Origin: Xenopus tropicalis
Taxonomy: Eukaryota; Chordata; Amphibia; Anura; Pipidae
Reading direction: 5' to 3'
Assembly: GCF_000004195.4 (NCBI RefSeq)
Contig: NC_030683.2
Location: 48,931,358 to 48,995,357 of the forward strand
Length of the DNA: 64,000 nt
Below, piece after piece: positions 32,061-43,731 of the stretch (its first letter is position 1; every line of letters starts with the position of its first letter). The notes beneath the pieces are model-generated. The model worked only from the letters and a program-made list of their open reading frames with translations, did no database searches and was not told where the DNA came from. The translations under genes were made by a program, and so were the position numbers.

Positions 32061-33025
32061 AGCAGCTACCAGTAAACACAAGGTCCTTAGTTCTAAACTA
32101 GGGATATATATGCAAAAGCAAACTTTTTGGCCCAGTACAGTGATTATTTTTCTGCAAATCTACTAGAATTTCACCATGCGGTCTTTTTTTTTCTGGGAAA
32201 AAATGTAGTCTGTTTACCCAGGCTGCTGTGCAAAAAAGACTGACACATTTGATATCCCTGTGTCAAGACTGGTATGTCTGACATCGCTGCATTAGTTGAC
32301 AGATCCCTGTATCACAACTGATGCACAAGAGGTATTACATTGCTGTCTGCATAAGTGTCAGTCTGGCTAAAGGAAAACTTTACAAAACCCAGCACATCCA
32401 GAGCCCAACAAAAAGCCTTACCTGCACTGTAATTCTGCAAGCTCAGTGACTTCAATGGATTTTGTTTGTGGTTTCAGCTCATCACTACTCCCTACCATTT
32501 CTATTCAGATCCATTATTTTAGGGGATGAGCTAAATGAGTAGATCAGTGCTGCCTTGATAAAAGTTAATAGCCAAATCGGACAACAGCTGACCTAGTGTC
32601 AGTCAGATAACCTCATCTTTACCTTGTGTATGGGCTTAGTCCAAGAATTCTGTTAAATGAAAGTAATTATTTTCAAAAAGGAATGTATACTCTTTATTTG
32701 CACTGCCTAAGATTGGTACATCTTTGTTATGTTCTGAGCTATTTTATCACCGTCTTATCACCAGTGTGTTTCTTTTTTCCCTTCAATTCTTCATTGGCTC
32801 ACAATTAAACAGGACAATTACATTAAAGATTTTTATTCAAAAAATGAAAAAAAACCTCTTATTGGCATGTCAGAATGGGGTACTCAGGGCCCACTGCCTC
32901 CCCTCACTCTGCCCCCTGCCACTGCTTACTTATCATGAAAAAATAAATATGGTTGTACGTTCAATTTTGGAACGCACAGCTATCTTTATTTTTTCTATAG
33001 CAAGTAAGAAGCGTAGCTGGGGGGG
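32061..33025. other. Non-coding sequence with a weak inverted repeat
   Basis: AGACTGACAC (about 32238) and GTGTCAGTCT (about 32357) are inverted, and between them a degenerate unit containing GATCCCTGTATCACAACTG-like words occurs about twice. It may be a small decayed DNA transposon. The rest shows nothing recognisable. Confidence 0.35.
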
Positions 33026-33285
33026 CCTAATAATATATATATATACAACATATATACATACAGTATATACTGTGTGTGTATATATATATATATATTACAG
33101 CGAACCTAGGGTGGCACTCAGCTCAGCACTCAGCACTCAGCGCTTCAGCTCTTAGCTCGGGTGCAAGGTAAATGATTAAAATATCCAAAAAACACCAGCA
33201 ACACCGAGTTATATTCCAAAAACAATCAATTGTGTATTAAAAATGCATGAACAGCCTAATATATATATATTACAGTATATATATA
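33026..33285 (-). repeat. (TA)n-bounded interspersed repeat, copy 1
   Basis: A core at about 33093-33258 is bordered on both sides by TA microsatellites (33031-33094 and 33258-33285). Read on the minus strand the core runs GGCTGTTCATGCATTTTTAA, later TTGCACCCGAGCTAAGAGC, then AGTGCCACCCTAGGTTCGC. The same core, also between TA tracts, lies at 57300-57440 on the plus strand. This copy has extra CTCAGCA units (about 33120-33140). Confidence 0.8.
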
Positions 33286-35446
33286 ACAGTTCAGATTGCA
33301 TAGACTCTACTAATACATTCTCCTTTAATGCAAAAATGTATTATTCACGTTTCTAAAACTGCATATCAACAGTATTTTTGTTACATCGGGAAGCATGAGG
33401 TTCTCTTGAAGTTTGGCTGTGCTGCAGATCTTGCTGTTAAAGACAATGCCGATATATATTTCTTGCAGCAGATATTTTAGGAAACAAGAAATTGTTCTGA
33501 TCTGCAAAGTTAACGCTCATATGATAAACCTTCAGTGATCGAAAAACAGCTCATCGTTAACCTCACTTCTCTCTGCTTCTTTCATTTTCTCCGTCGCTAG
33601 ATAGAGAAGTGTAATGTGCTCCAGTCATATTTATACAGCAACTGGAACGAAAAAAATACTCAGTAGGATCTGATACAAGGCCTGCTGTAAATAACAGTCA
33701 TTATGTAAATGTAGCCATAGCAGCCAGAAAGCCTAAAGAGATCTATTGAGGAGAAGGAAGAATTAACAAAGTCCTATTATGATAAGTATACAAATGAAAT
33801 ATTGACGACTAAAACTGCGGGATGTAGTTTTAATGGCACTTTTATGTTTTTACTTTTAAAATAAGGCATTTCAAAGCAACAGCCTACCATTAACATGCAA
33901 CCACTCAAGTAATGTGTACTGTTAATCTGTGATAACAGCATTTACATTAAAGGCAGCTGTCCAGGGAGGTTATAGAAATAACTAACCAGGTTTAATATTG
34001 CTTATATGGATGGCCAAAATGGCATCCACCCCTTGGTAATAGGCAGTTCACTATTTCTTATATTCCAGACTACTTTTGTCAGGTTGATTGCCATAGGACT
34101 GCCATAAAGCGACATTTTAATACATTTTACTATATTTTAATATATATTTTCAATGCTTGGACCACTTCCTACAGTTTTTGGCACTTTGTTTTATAAAAAA
34201 TTTCCAGACATTCATACCAAATTGCCACTTATAATCTGTAAACTGGTCAAGAGTCAGATGATTTGTCATCAATATAGCTGTGAAATCAATATATAATACA
34301 CAAGAGCCATAAATATCCTGTCAATTAGATACTTAGAAAACAGTGCTTAGTGATGTCATCTGTTATAAATGGTGCTTAGAGATGTGAATTCTGTCACAAC
34401 TCGCTAAACACTATTATATGTATTATATGTGTATTATAATAAATGTATGCCCTGTTGTAGAATATGTGGATAGTAAAATTCACCTTGGAGTTCCATGACC
34501 TGTAAAAAAGCACTTGGCCTTCAGCCTTGTGCCTTTATGTGGTCATGCGACTCCTCTATAATATCCTTATATTTTACAATAGGGGTACATTATTCAGTAT
34601 ATAACCACCATAGATTCATTTCCTTATGGTTCTTTACAAAACTGTATGTACTGTTGTTTTTGAAACATAACACTCTGAATTATAATTTTCTGTATTCCCC
34701 TCAAAAAAAGAGAGGTAAATCATGCCATTACTATATATGGAATATATATCACTTCATATCTAGTGAATACAAATTACCAACAATTTATTCTAAATTAAAA
34801 TGGCAGGAGGCTACTGCTAGGAGCTCACTGATTCTCAGCAGCTTACTGCAAATATCCCAATTACTCCTTTGCCCCATTTGTTACATTATATAATACTCCA
34901 GATGGTATGATTAGTATGCAGTCAGAACAATTACACAGAAGAAAAGTTAACATTAATTACAACTCGAAATGTATGTTAAAAGTACAAAACACAACAGAAG
35001 GCTCATTTATTAATGTTCATTTTCTTTATTCAAGTGTGGAGGCAAACATGAGATGATTGATTGGCAAAAGGCCCACATGCAATAGAATAGTTTCCTTGCA
35101 AAAAGAAAACAAAGAAATTTGATAAGGAAACCTTATTTTAAAATGATAAGAAATGGAAAACAGAATCCAGTAAGGAGGAGTTCCATCATGGCATAAGCGA
35201 AAAATTAAACCTTCTTATGCTACCTCAGCGGCCTGGGACGTCTTGACTGTAAATTCAAACAGCGAAATATGATTTCTAAGGGAACATTCTTTTCCACCAG
35301 CAATGGAAGGCTGTGTGACTGATGTATTCCTGGGAGTGGTCCCAAATGGTAAGAGCTCAAAAAATCCTGTTTATAAACGATACTGAACTATTTAAAAACA
35401 CGATAAAGCATTTGCATGGAATTTCTGTGAAAATGTATTTAAACTA
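33286..35446. other. 2.2 kb AT-rich DNA, no gene seen
   Basis: No exon, RNA gene or element boundary recognised. The block is long, largely free of the repeat families seen elsewhere, and may be the most unique-looking sequence in this half of the window. Confidence 0.4.
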
Positions 35447-35745
35447 CAGGTGTAGGATCAGTTATCTGGAAACCCGTTTTCCAGAAAGCTTTGAATTACA
35501 GAAAGGCCATCGTCCGTTGACTCAATTTTAATCATATAAATCAGCATTTTAAAAATGATTTCCTTTTCTCTGTAATAAGTCAATATCTAGTACTTAATTC
35601 CAACTAAGAATTTTCAAAAATCCTATTGGGTTTATTTAATGTTTAAATTATATTTTAGTAGACGTCAGGTATAGTGATCCAAACTACAGAAAGTTCCCTA
35701 ATCTGCAAAACCCTAGGCCCTAAGCATTAACAGGTCTCATAACTG
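35447..35745 (+). mobile_element. CAGGTATGGG-family MITE
   Basis: Begins CAGGTGTAGGATCAGTTATC after TA, continues through CCATCGTCCGTTGACTC, TTTTCTCTGTAATAAG, AATCCTATTGGGTTTATTTA and TTTTAGTAGACGTCAGGTAT, and ends AACAGGTCTCATAACTG. Complete but diverged. Confidence 0.85.
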
Positions 35746-35940
35746 CATGAAATTATTGATAATATCATTTTTCAGTTGCCCTCAACAACTCTAAGCTCAG
35801 TACATTCTAATCAGAATTCTGATTCTTTGTCAAAATAAAATAAAAACGAGCTAAATGTTCTCAAGGTGATTCCATTTTCTGGTATAAAACATTTTGCCTC
35901 CCTATAAATTACAACAAACTTTGTCTTCTCTTTGATCATT

Positions 35941-36285
35941 TAGGGGCAGATCTACTAAAACTAATTGGCCATAACTGGCCCGAAAACTCAAATTTTTAGA
36001 ATTGTTGCATAAAAGTTTCGAGGCAAAAGAGGGATCTTTCAGGAAAGTCAAGCAAGATCTGCCATTGACTTGGCTGATTGTCGGATTCTGATTTTTTGCA
36101 AACTGGAAAAAAAATCCAACGGGTCGAGTTTTTCAGCACCCAAAATGTGCTGAAAAAGCCCTCGGCTTATACTTGAGTCGGGTGCAATACAAGGATTTTA
36201 GGACACACAAAGTGGCTGGTTCTCTTCGCTGAAAGAAGCCAGCTGCTCTGTGCAAAACCCATCCCCTACCCCTAGTCCGTTTCTC
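35941..36285. mobile_element. Transposon-like sequence leading into a minisatellite
   Basis: Starts with GGGGCAGATCTACTAAAAC, like the ends of other MITEs here. Near 36160 it contains CTCGGCTTATACTTGAGTC, a word known from repeated vertebrate DNA. No partner end was found, because the 45-bp minisatellite follows. It is probably one repeat element that carries the tandem array. Confidence 0.45.
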
Positions 36286-36650
36286 TCCTGGGAATGGGGG
36301 TCCCGCTGCTGGTCCCTGCTCCCGCCACCAACCTGGGAATGGGGGTCCCGCTACTGGTTCCTGCTCCCGCCACCAACCTGGGAATGGGGGGCCCGCTGCT
36401 GGTTCCTGCTCCCGCCACCAACCTGGGAATGGGGGTCCCGCTACTGGTTCCTGCTCCCGCCACCAACCTGGGAATGGGGGTCCCGCTACTGGTTCCTGCT
36501 CCCGCCACCAACCTGGGAATGGGGGTCCCGCTGCTGGTGCCTGCTCCCGCCACCAACCTGGTAACGGGGGTCCCGCCGCTGGTTCCTGCTCCTGCCTCCA
36601 ACCCTCGCCAACCTGGGAACAGGGGTCGCACTGCTGGTTCCTGCTCCTGC
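36286..36650. repeat. GC-rich minisatellite, 45-bp unit
   Basis: The unit CCTGGGAATGGGGGTCCCGC followed by TACTGGTTCCTGCTCCCGCC and ACCAA repeats every 45 bp: TCCCGCT starts at 36301, 36346, 36391 (as GCCCGCT), 36436, 36481, 36526 and, diverged, 36571. One or two further diverged units follow. Because 45 is a multiple of 3 and the unit lacks stops in several frames, long open frames appear on both strands (for example repeats of VPLLVPAPATNLGMG). These are consequences of the array, not a protein gene. Confidence 0.92.
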
Positions 36651-37004
36651 AAATGTAATATAAAAGAAAAAAAAATGTCTAAAATGATTCATCTCAGCTC
36701 AGCTTTTAATAACTCTCTAAGGTTAAGTCTTAAAAAGACACTCTAAAAAAACCTAAAAAGTATTTTGAAACAATTCTTGAAAATGTGATCTAACGGCAAG
36801 AAAAGAAAAACACTATTTTTAAAATTGTACTTGCATGTTTGAAACTCAGTAAAGATTCTTACGCTTGAATTGAATTGAAAGGTCAAAACTCAAAATTTGA
36901 GAGGAACTGTTTAATACGTTCATAATGACTCATAGGATCATGGCAACAACATTTCTGGGGCATTTGTGACCAATTAAGCTATGCAACTATACACATAGGG
37001 ACCC
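36651..37004. other. Non-coding sequence, no gene seen
   Basis: AT-rich spacer. Nothing recognised. Confidence 0.4.
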
Positions 37005-37435
37005 TTATTATCACAGGGGGGTAAGTTGGTAGATGAGAACAGGGGAAAGGCAGATATTTTGAACTCTTATTTTTCATTTAATCAAGAATTTTAATAGACC
37101 TAATTCTAGTAATATAACTATGGATGCATGGGTCACTCAGGAGGAAATTCAAGAGAGACTTGAAAATGTAAAGTTAAACAAAGGTCCAGGACCGGATGGG
37201 ATTCATCCCAGGGTATTAAACAAGCTTAGAGCTGTAAATTGCTAAACTTCTTCACTTTATTTTCCCATTCTCAGACTGGAAAGTATAGGCCTGTTAGTCT
37301 GACATCAGTGGTAGGAAGGGGTTATAAGGGATAGGGTATTTAAAATCACAATTCTATAAGTTTGTGCCAGCATGGTTTTATCCATAACAGATCTTGCCAG
37401 ACTAATTTAGTTGGATAGGATTACATTATAATTTA
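37005..37435 (+). pseudogene. CR1-like LINE fragment with deletions
   Basis: On the plus strand the pieces KLVDENRGKADILNSYF (about 37023-37075), MDAWVTQEEIQERLENV with KLNKGPGPDGIHPRV (about 37122-37215), then KYRPVSLTS (about 37282-37310) and [16 protein letters not shown] (about 37370-37415) can be read. These are the linker and RT blocks 0-2 of the same CR1 subfamily as 5992-7480. Segments are missing between the blocks and stops interrupt the frame. Neither end is preserved. Confidence 0.82.
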
Positions 37436-39568
37436 ATAATAGGGGAGGATTAAATTGATTTGGCTATAGGATGAGTAGGAGAGGACCTGAATAGAAAGAT
37501 ACATAATAAAAAGTAACAATAGCAATAAAATTGTTTATTGGCTGCCTGGGTCTTTAATCCCCATTTGAAAGCCTGAAAGAGACAAGGAAATCAGACAAAT
37601 GATTCAATAACTATAAAAAAATTAAGACCAATAAAAAACGAACTTATTAAAAGGCTTTGTACTTATGGTCTATGCTGCCTTTATTCTTTATTAATGGGTA
37701 GTCACAAGAAACAGATACTAGTCCATGATTTCTGTGTTTCTTATGGGCTTTAGCACACTTGCCGTTCATTATATAGAGCAATCCTTTTGCAGTCAAGTGG
37801 GAGAGCCTGCAGCAACCAATACACCTAGCATGCCATGGCCCTAACCGTTCAGTAACACATTTAGGCCAAAAAAAAAAATCACTAGATTAGCGGTCTTGCA
37901 CATAAGGTATTTTTCATTACATTATCTCTGTCTTACAGAAATATAGCCAGACACCTTCCATTTCTAGCTACATGCATACTGTGCATGTGCTTTATAATCT
38001 TTTCCCTTGACAAACTACGCTTTCCATATACTTTTCTATTTGTTTTTGTTACCGGTTATCTTTGCTCTGAGTATCCAAAATAAATTAGAGATGTGATGAA
38101 TAATAATGATTCATTATAAATTGGCTAAATGACGAGAAGGCGGTCATCGTTACAGAATTCTTTAGCTGACAGTGCCACCTACTGGCCACAAGCTGGAGAT
38201 ATGTGACAATCTCAGTTCATCTTAAAATTCTGTAAGACCATATCAGAAATCTATATTTATGTGGATAGCACAGCTCTGTAATTAGATGTGCATCACCTGT
38301 AATCCACTCAGTTAATATAAGAGCAAACCTGACATTACTCTGCATGAATGCTCATATGTTACTACCGGCATTTTTGTCAACACTTCATTTTCAGGGTAAC
38401 ATCTGAATTATGTGATGGGCAGCAACTGAAAATATATTGATTCCTGGGTAGAATTACATTGTTGTGAGGTTTCAAAGTCTGTTATTAGCATCTGACATTG
38501 CTCTATGTCAATAATGATATATACAGTCTACCAAAATTAAGTAGAATGTTCAATTTTTTTTTAATTGTTCAGACTAGAACGCTGATTTATGTGTTTCAGT
38601 CAATAGATAAGATTCATACAGCAGTGCTCTGTAATTTCTTAAGCTAACAGTATCAGCATGCGTGAGATTATAGAAGGTTTCCAGTAGCATCAGTTTGCTG
38701 CATTGTGGACCTATACAGGCATTTCATATACTAACTCTGTCTTCTCTGTCTTAATTAATTTTTGAAAATAAGGCTGTTTGAGTTGTGATTTGCAAGCTGA
38801 AGTTATACTAGTCTCTTATTAAATTTAATTGGCTGTGACCTGCCATTCAGTAACATTGTCATTCAACAGCACAGCAACAAGCTTTGTTGATACTTTGGCT
38901 GCTAAACCTTCACCTCATTCACTTCAGTTATGGTGCAGCCTCTTCCTCTGCCCTAAACACCCATATGAAGGATGCATTATTATCGCTTGCGCTGGGAGAC
39001 ACTCAAAAGATTAACTACTAAACCAAATGATGGGTCAATTTGCTGCTCAGCATTTGTCTAAAAAGAAACTTCTATTAAAATTCTTGTAATTAGATTGTAA
39101 ACTTTGCAGGCATTTTAATCCCTTAACACTGAGCATTTAAGCTTTAATGTTATTGTATTTTATTTATTCATGCTCCATTATTGTATTGTCTATTCTATCT
39201 GTTCTGGTAATGTATTATTTAAATGTACGTGCTACCTAATGAAACCTTGCTATGTATTTATAAAAATACTTAAGCACCAAGTCACAGATTGTTTTTTATA
39301 CCAAAATGTGTTTTATTTTTGAGTGCCCTGGCTCTGTGTGCTTGACTAGAGTATGAAGCTTGGATTATGCTTCTTAAATGGACGCCAGCATTTAAGGCTA
39401 GTATTGGGGCAATATTGGATGATTTTCTGCCCACTGCTGGCACCTGTGACACCAGACACCATGTTGTCTAAGGCTTGCGTTATGCTTATGAAATGGATCA
39501 CAGCATCCCAGAGCAGCTCCTTAAGGCAATCTGAAGGACGATTTGCCTGAATCCTGTTGGTACCGATC
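37436..39568. other. 2.1 kb, mainly unique-looking non-coding DNA
   Basis: Near 37555-37640, CCCCATTTGAAAGCCTGAAA and the AT-rich run after it match the right half of the element at 40043-40472, so a fragment of that family is present. The remainder shows no gene. A CTCF-like motif is listed separately. Confidence 0.4.
38170..38188 (-). promoter_or_regulatory. CTCF-like motif
   Basis: The minus strand reads TGGCCAGTAGGTGGCACTG. This fits the vertebrate CTCF core (TGGCCACCAGGGGGCGCTA type) at the diagnostic positions TGGCCA..AGG.GGC.CT. It lies outside any repeat I recognise. CTCF sites act as chromatin loop anchors and insulators. The match is by eye, and binding is not shown. Confidence 0.5.
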
Positions 39569-40300
39569 ATACCCTGTGCTCTGGGTACAGGTTGGCATAT
39601 GTGCATCCTATTGGATAATATGCCTGACACCCCCTTGGACAATTTTGAAATCCTGTCACCTCCAGGAGTAGTAGACTAAAGGGGTTGCTTACTTTTGAAT
39701 TAACTTTTAGTATAATGTAGTCATTAATATTCTGAAACGATTTGCAATAACCCATCATTTTTGGTTTTTGTGCTTTTCCAGTTATTTCGTTTTCTGTTCA
39801 GCAGCTCGCCAGCTTGGTATTTCAACAGCCATCTGGTTGCTAGGGTCTTAGCTACCCTAGAAACTATGCAGTATTTAAAAAAGAGACCAATATGAACTGG
39901 TGAGGGAGTAAATAGGAAGAAAGCCTCATGGAGCATACCCTGTGCTCTGGGTACAGGTTGGCATAGGTGCATCCTATTGGAAAATATGCCTGACACCCCC
40001 TTGGACAATTCTGAAATCCTGTCACCTCCAGGAGTAGTAGACTAAAGGGGTTGCTTACTTTTGAATTAATTTTTAGTATAATGTAGACATTAATATTCTG
40101 AAACGATTTGCAATAACCCATCATTTTTGGTTTTTGGGCTTTTCCAGTTATTTCGTTTTCTGTTCAGCAGCTCGCCAGCTTGGTATTTCAGCAGCCATCT
40201 GGTTGCTAGGATCTTAGCTACCCTAGCAACTATGCAGTATTTAAAAAAGAGACAAATATGAACTGGTGAGGGAGTAAATAGGAAGAAAGCCTCATGGAGC
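39569..40300. repeat. 366-bp tandem duplication, two copies
   Basis: 39569-39934 and 39935-40300 are direct copies differing at about 10 of 366 positions (roughly 97% identical by my count). Each begins ATACCCTGTGCTCTGGGTAC and ends AAGCCTCATGGAGC. The unit includes the left half of the MITE completed at 40043-40472, so that half is now present twice. No coding content. Confidence 0.92.
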
Positions 40301-40472
40301 GTTCATGTTTTGGCTGCAAGGGTTAGTGGCCCCCATTTGAAAGCTGGAAAGAGGCAGAAGATAAATAATGCAAAAACTATTAAAAAAATAATGAATACCA
40401 ATTGCAAAGTTGCAAGGAATAGGCCATTCTATAACATACTAAATGTTACCTTCAAGGTAAACCACCCCTTAT
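40043..40472. mobile_element. TTAA-type frog MITE, T2-like
   Basis: The left end TAAAGGGGTTGCTTACTTTT faces the right end AAACCACCCCTTA, with a second inner inverted pair: TTTTAGTATAATGTAG against CATAACATACTAAATG. The middle holds GGTTGCTAGGATCTTAGCTA and TTTGAAAGCTGGAAAGAGGC, landmarks of a very abundant frog repeat. Flanks are only loosely TTAA-like in this copy. Confidence 0.7.
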
Positions 40473-42822
40473 AATGCCATCAAAACAACCTCTGAACAGT
40501 GGCAAATTGGAAATGTCATTCACTTCATAAACAAATTCGTTAGGGAGCGCAGGAACCTGTCGTTAAAATGTGAATAAATACAGATGCTTTATTCTGCTCA
40601 GGACAGAAAATAATCACAACATGGGAAAACCTAGCAAACAGATTTAGAAATATATGCAAATATCTATCCTCTCTGCATATCTTTGATAAAATAGGATATA
40701 AAGAAGGACTAAGCAGTATGTAAATGTTGGTAAAGCAGTTATTATAACAGTCAGTGTATCAAGTTCAAAGCTGTTCTCTTACCATACTATTACCAACTAA
40801 TGACAATGAATAATTCAGGAAATACTGTTGTTTTTAGCAGCACTTTTGAATGCCCTTCTTAATACAGGATCTATTAATGGATTCTGATGCACAACAACAT
40901 GTCCTTATGAAGTAGTCTAGTGCGTTATGGTTGATAACAGTTTCACTGAACTACCCACTCAAGATTAAGAAAATCTATCTGCATGTATTAAATAGAACAA
41001 AATCTTGAAGTTCATATTCTAGTATCAAGTGAAGGATAGCGTATCAGCAGCAAGCCTCAGCTTTCCCATGCAGTACTGACAGTGTGTTGCATTAACTGTT
41101 AAACAATGGAATAGAAAGGAACAGTTGAACAGAAAGTTGTACAGATAAGCCACAGAATGTTTGGCTGTGCACTGCTCCTATATAAATAAACAGAGCTTTA
41201 CTTAATAACCATGCATTTTTTTAAAAACTCCCTGTACCACTGACTATAAGCTTTGATCAAACTGTTGATGTCCAGTTCCCTATTGACATGACTCAAAAGT
41301 CAAACCATGTAGAAAATTGCCTGTTCATTATGACTAGATTTGGGTAATATACCTCATTGGTATGTTTCAGGTATTTGTTGGTTGGGGCACATGTAATGTA
41401 ACCTTTTAGGGCCTGAGTCCTGCCTGGCTACAGCAAAACAGAACACGATGACAAGGGGACTCCTCAACTGACTCTTCACTTCAAGTATTTTGTAAATACT
41501 TGTACCTTTATTGCTCACTTTTATTATATTTAATATGTAATATGTCTATGTAAAGTTGGGAGGAACAGGGGTCAAAAAAATTTAATTATGCTTCATTGTT
41601 ATTTCTATATGACAATAAACTTGAAACTTTGAGCTGTCCCAATTAACCTCATTGTTACATATCATAAGAAAAATACCAGGAGCCAGAAACGGGGTTAAAT
41701 AGCCACACCATTTATTCAGATTTATTAAATATATAGGACCTTGCCAGCCTATCCTATCCTATGTTGTCATACAGAAACAAAGGATGTTTACAATGTAAAT
41801 TGTAAATTACGATGTAAAGGCATATTGTGTTGGGATTTAATGACCTTACCACAACCCCAAGAATGCTAAACCAATAATTTGTTTAAAAAATATTTAACAA
41901 CAATATTTGAGTTAAAAAAAGCAACATAACATCTCAATATCAAGAAAAGACAGAGGACAGACAAAGGAATATATCTGTGAAGATGACACCAAATAAAAGT
42001 AGATATAAAGTTTCAATGTTACAGCACTTGTGCATTCTTGTGAAGCAGTTTTATTTTGTCAAAACCCAGACCACGCATTGTGCTGTGACTCATTTACTGC
42101 AACTGCAAAAGTCACACTGTGAAGGGCAAATTATAAGTACAGTACTAGAAAGACATTTCTTTGCTTGCCGTCTAAAGTAATAGAAATGTGCACATCACAA
42201 AGAGAAAGCGGTTATTAAAGTTCTAGCTTTTTTTTTTTTTATTAACCCAGCATTAATGCAGATAAACAGAAGGAAAGGATTGTTTCAGACTAAGCAGTTT
42301 CAAAAAAAAGGTTATTCTTCCAGGAATTACATTTCTGCATGGAGTGTCTCCTAGAAAATGCAAGTGTCCAGAGGGGCTCGATAAAATGCCACCAACTATC
42401 CTAAGGCGGTCATAGTTTGCACTAAAGTGACTGAACTTTTGCTCAGCCTTTGGGTCATGGTTCTGTCAGAGAACAACAAGGCATTCAAAAAGACAGCCAT
42501 TTACATAATGGATCTTTGGGGCATTTTTTTTAAATGAAGCACAGTAATTGTTTTTTAATAATCACACCACAATGTCAATCTTTCTTAGTGCCACACAAAT
42601 AAGTGAGGATTAATCTATTGTGTTGCCTATAATATAGTTGTTACATGAATGGTACATAAAGAAAGGACATCCTTGAACAGCTTATTAATGATATCTGTGT
42701 AATAAAAATCATGCAAATAGTGAAAATGTGGGATATATACTTTAATCTTTGATTGATAACAAAGTTCTCTGTGAAAGCTTTCAAGGACTCAAGGATATAA
42801 TGAAAGGAGAACTAAGCCTTGC
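40473..42822. other. 2.3 kb AT-rich DNA, no gene seen
   Basis: No exon, RNA gene or complete repeat recognised. A T13-14 run lies near 42228-42241. Confidence 0.4.
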
Positions 42823-42826
42823 TTAA

Positions 42827-43261
42827 AGGAACAGTAACACTAAAAAATAAAAATGTTTTAAAATAATTAAAATATAATGTACTGTTGCCCTGCACTGGTA
42901 AAAGTTGTGTGTTTGCTTCAGAAAGACAACAGTAGTTAATAGAAATAGCTGCTGTGTAGCCATGGGGGCAGCCATTTAAATTGAAAAAAGGAGAAAAGGC
43001 ACAGGTTACATAAGAAGATAACAGATAACTGTGTAGAATACAATGGGAATCTATGCTACTTATCTGTTATCTGCTTAGTAACCTGTGCCTATTCTCCTTT
43101 TTTCAATTTAAATGGCTGCCCCCATGGCTACACAGCAGGGTATTTATATAAACTGTAGTAGTGTTTATTGAGCAAACACGCAACTTTTACCAGTGCAGGG
43201 CAATAGTACATAATATAGTAATTATTTTTATACACTTTCATTTTTTGGTGTTACTGTTCCT
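42827..43261. mobile_element. T2-type palindromic MITE with TTAA duplication
   Basis: TTAA lies on both sides (42823-42826 and 43262-43265). The ends AGGAACAGTAACAC and GTGTTACTGTTCCT are exact inverted repeats. The two halves pair over most of their length: CTGCACTGGTAAAAGTTG with CAACTTTTACCAGTGCAG, and TGTAGCCATGGGGGCAGCCA with TGGCTGCCCCCATGGCTACA. The apex is near 43027-43057. TTAAAGG ends with a TTAA target are the hallmark of the frog T2 MITE family. Transcription through it would give a long double-stranded hairpin. Confidence 0.9.
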
Positions 43262-43265
43262 TTAA

Positions 43266-43559
43266 ACCCTAGTGCCTTCAAAAAGCTCTTTCCCTTTCCC
43301 AAACAACACCACTGGGGACATACTATACTGCCCTGTTGGCTGTAACAGGTCTCATGCCGGATGTCCTTGTTTCTGCAACTGGCAACCAGGTGTGTGCACA
43401 GCTAAAGCCAGGTCTGTATTGCGTCTGTATTAAGTGCAACTATGCATGCTCCTGGCATAAAAAATACTGCAATGAGGACATCAAGTGGCACAAGATAGCT
43501 ACCTCCACAGTGCGCTAGTTTCCTTTTGTAGGTAACAGAAAAAGTATTGGTGTCTGCAC
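43266..43559. other. Spacer, no gene seen
   Basis: GC-richer than average, with a short open frame at 43336-43518 that ends in a Cys/Lys-rich string (VCIKCNYACSWHKKYC). I do not recognise it and see no splice or start context. Confidence 0.35.
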
Positions 43560-43561
43560 TA

Positions 43562-43729
43562 ATGATGAGCGAATCTGTCCCGTTTCGCCATAAGCAAGCA
43601 AGCAATTTTGCGAAACACATTTGACGCACGACTTTTGTTGACATGCAACAAATTTTTCTGCGCTGGAATTTTTACGGAAGTTTCAAGAAAGAATTTGTTA
43701 ATGGTGAAATGCGGAAATTCGTTCATCAG
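43562..43729. mobile_element. GTGATGAGCGAAT-family MITE
   Basis: TA (43560-43561) precedes ATGATGAGCGAATCTGTCCC. The right end AATTCGTTCATCAG is followed by TA (43730-43731). The 168-bp interior contains CGACTTTTGTTGAC and TTTTTCTGCGC words shared with sister copies. Confidence 0.88.
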
Positions 43730-43731
43730 TA

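Noticed and set aside
36250..36746. Long open frames encoding VPAPATNLGM or EWGSRYW repeats
   Set aside because: They exist in several frames on both strands because the 45-bp unit is a multiple of three without stops. There is no start context, splice site or non-repetitive domain.
43336..43518. Cys/Lys-rich short frame
   Set aside because: No acceptor, start context or polyadenylation signal, and it lies between two MITEs.
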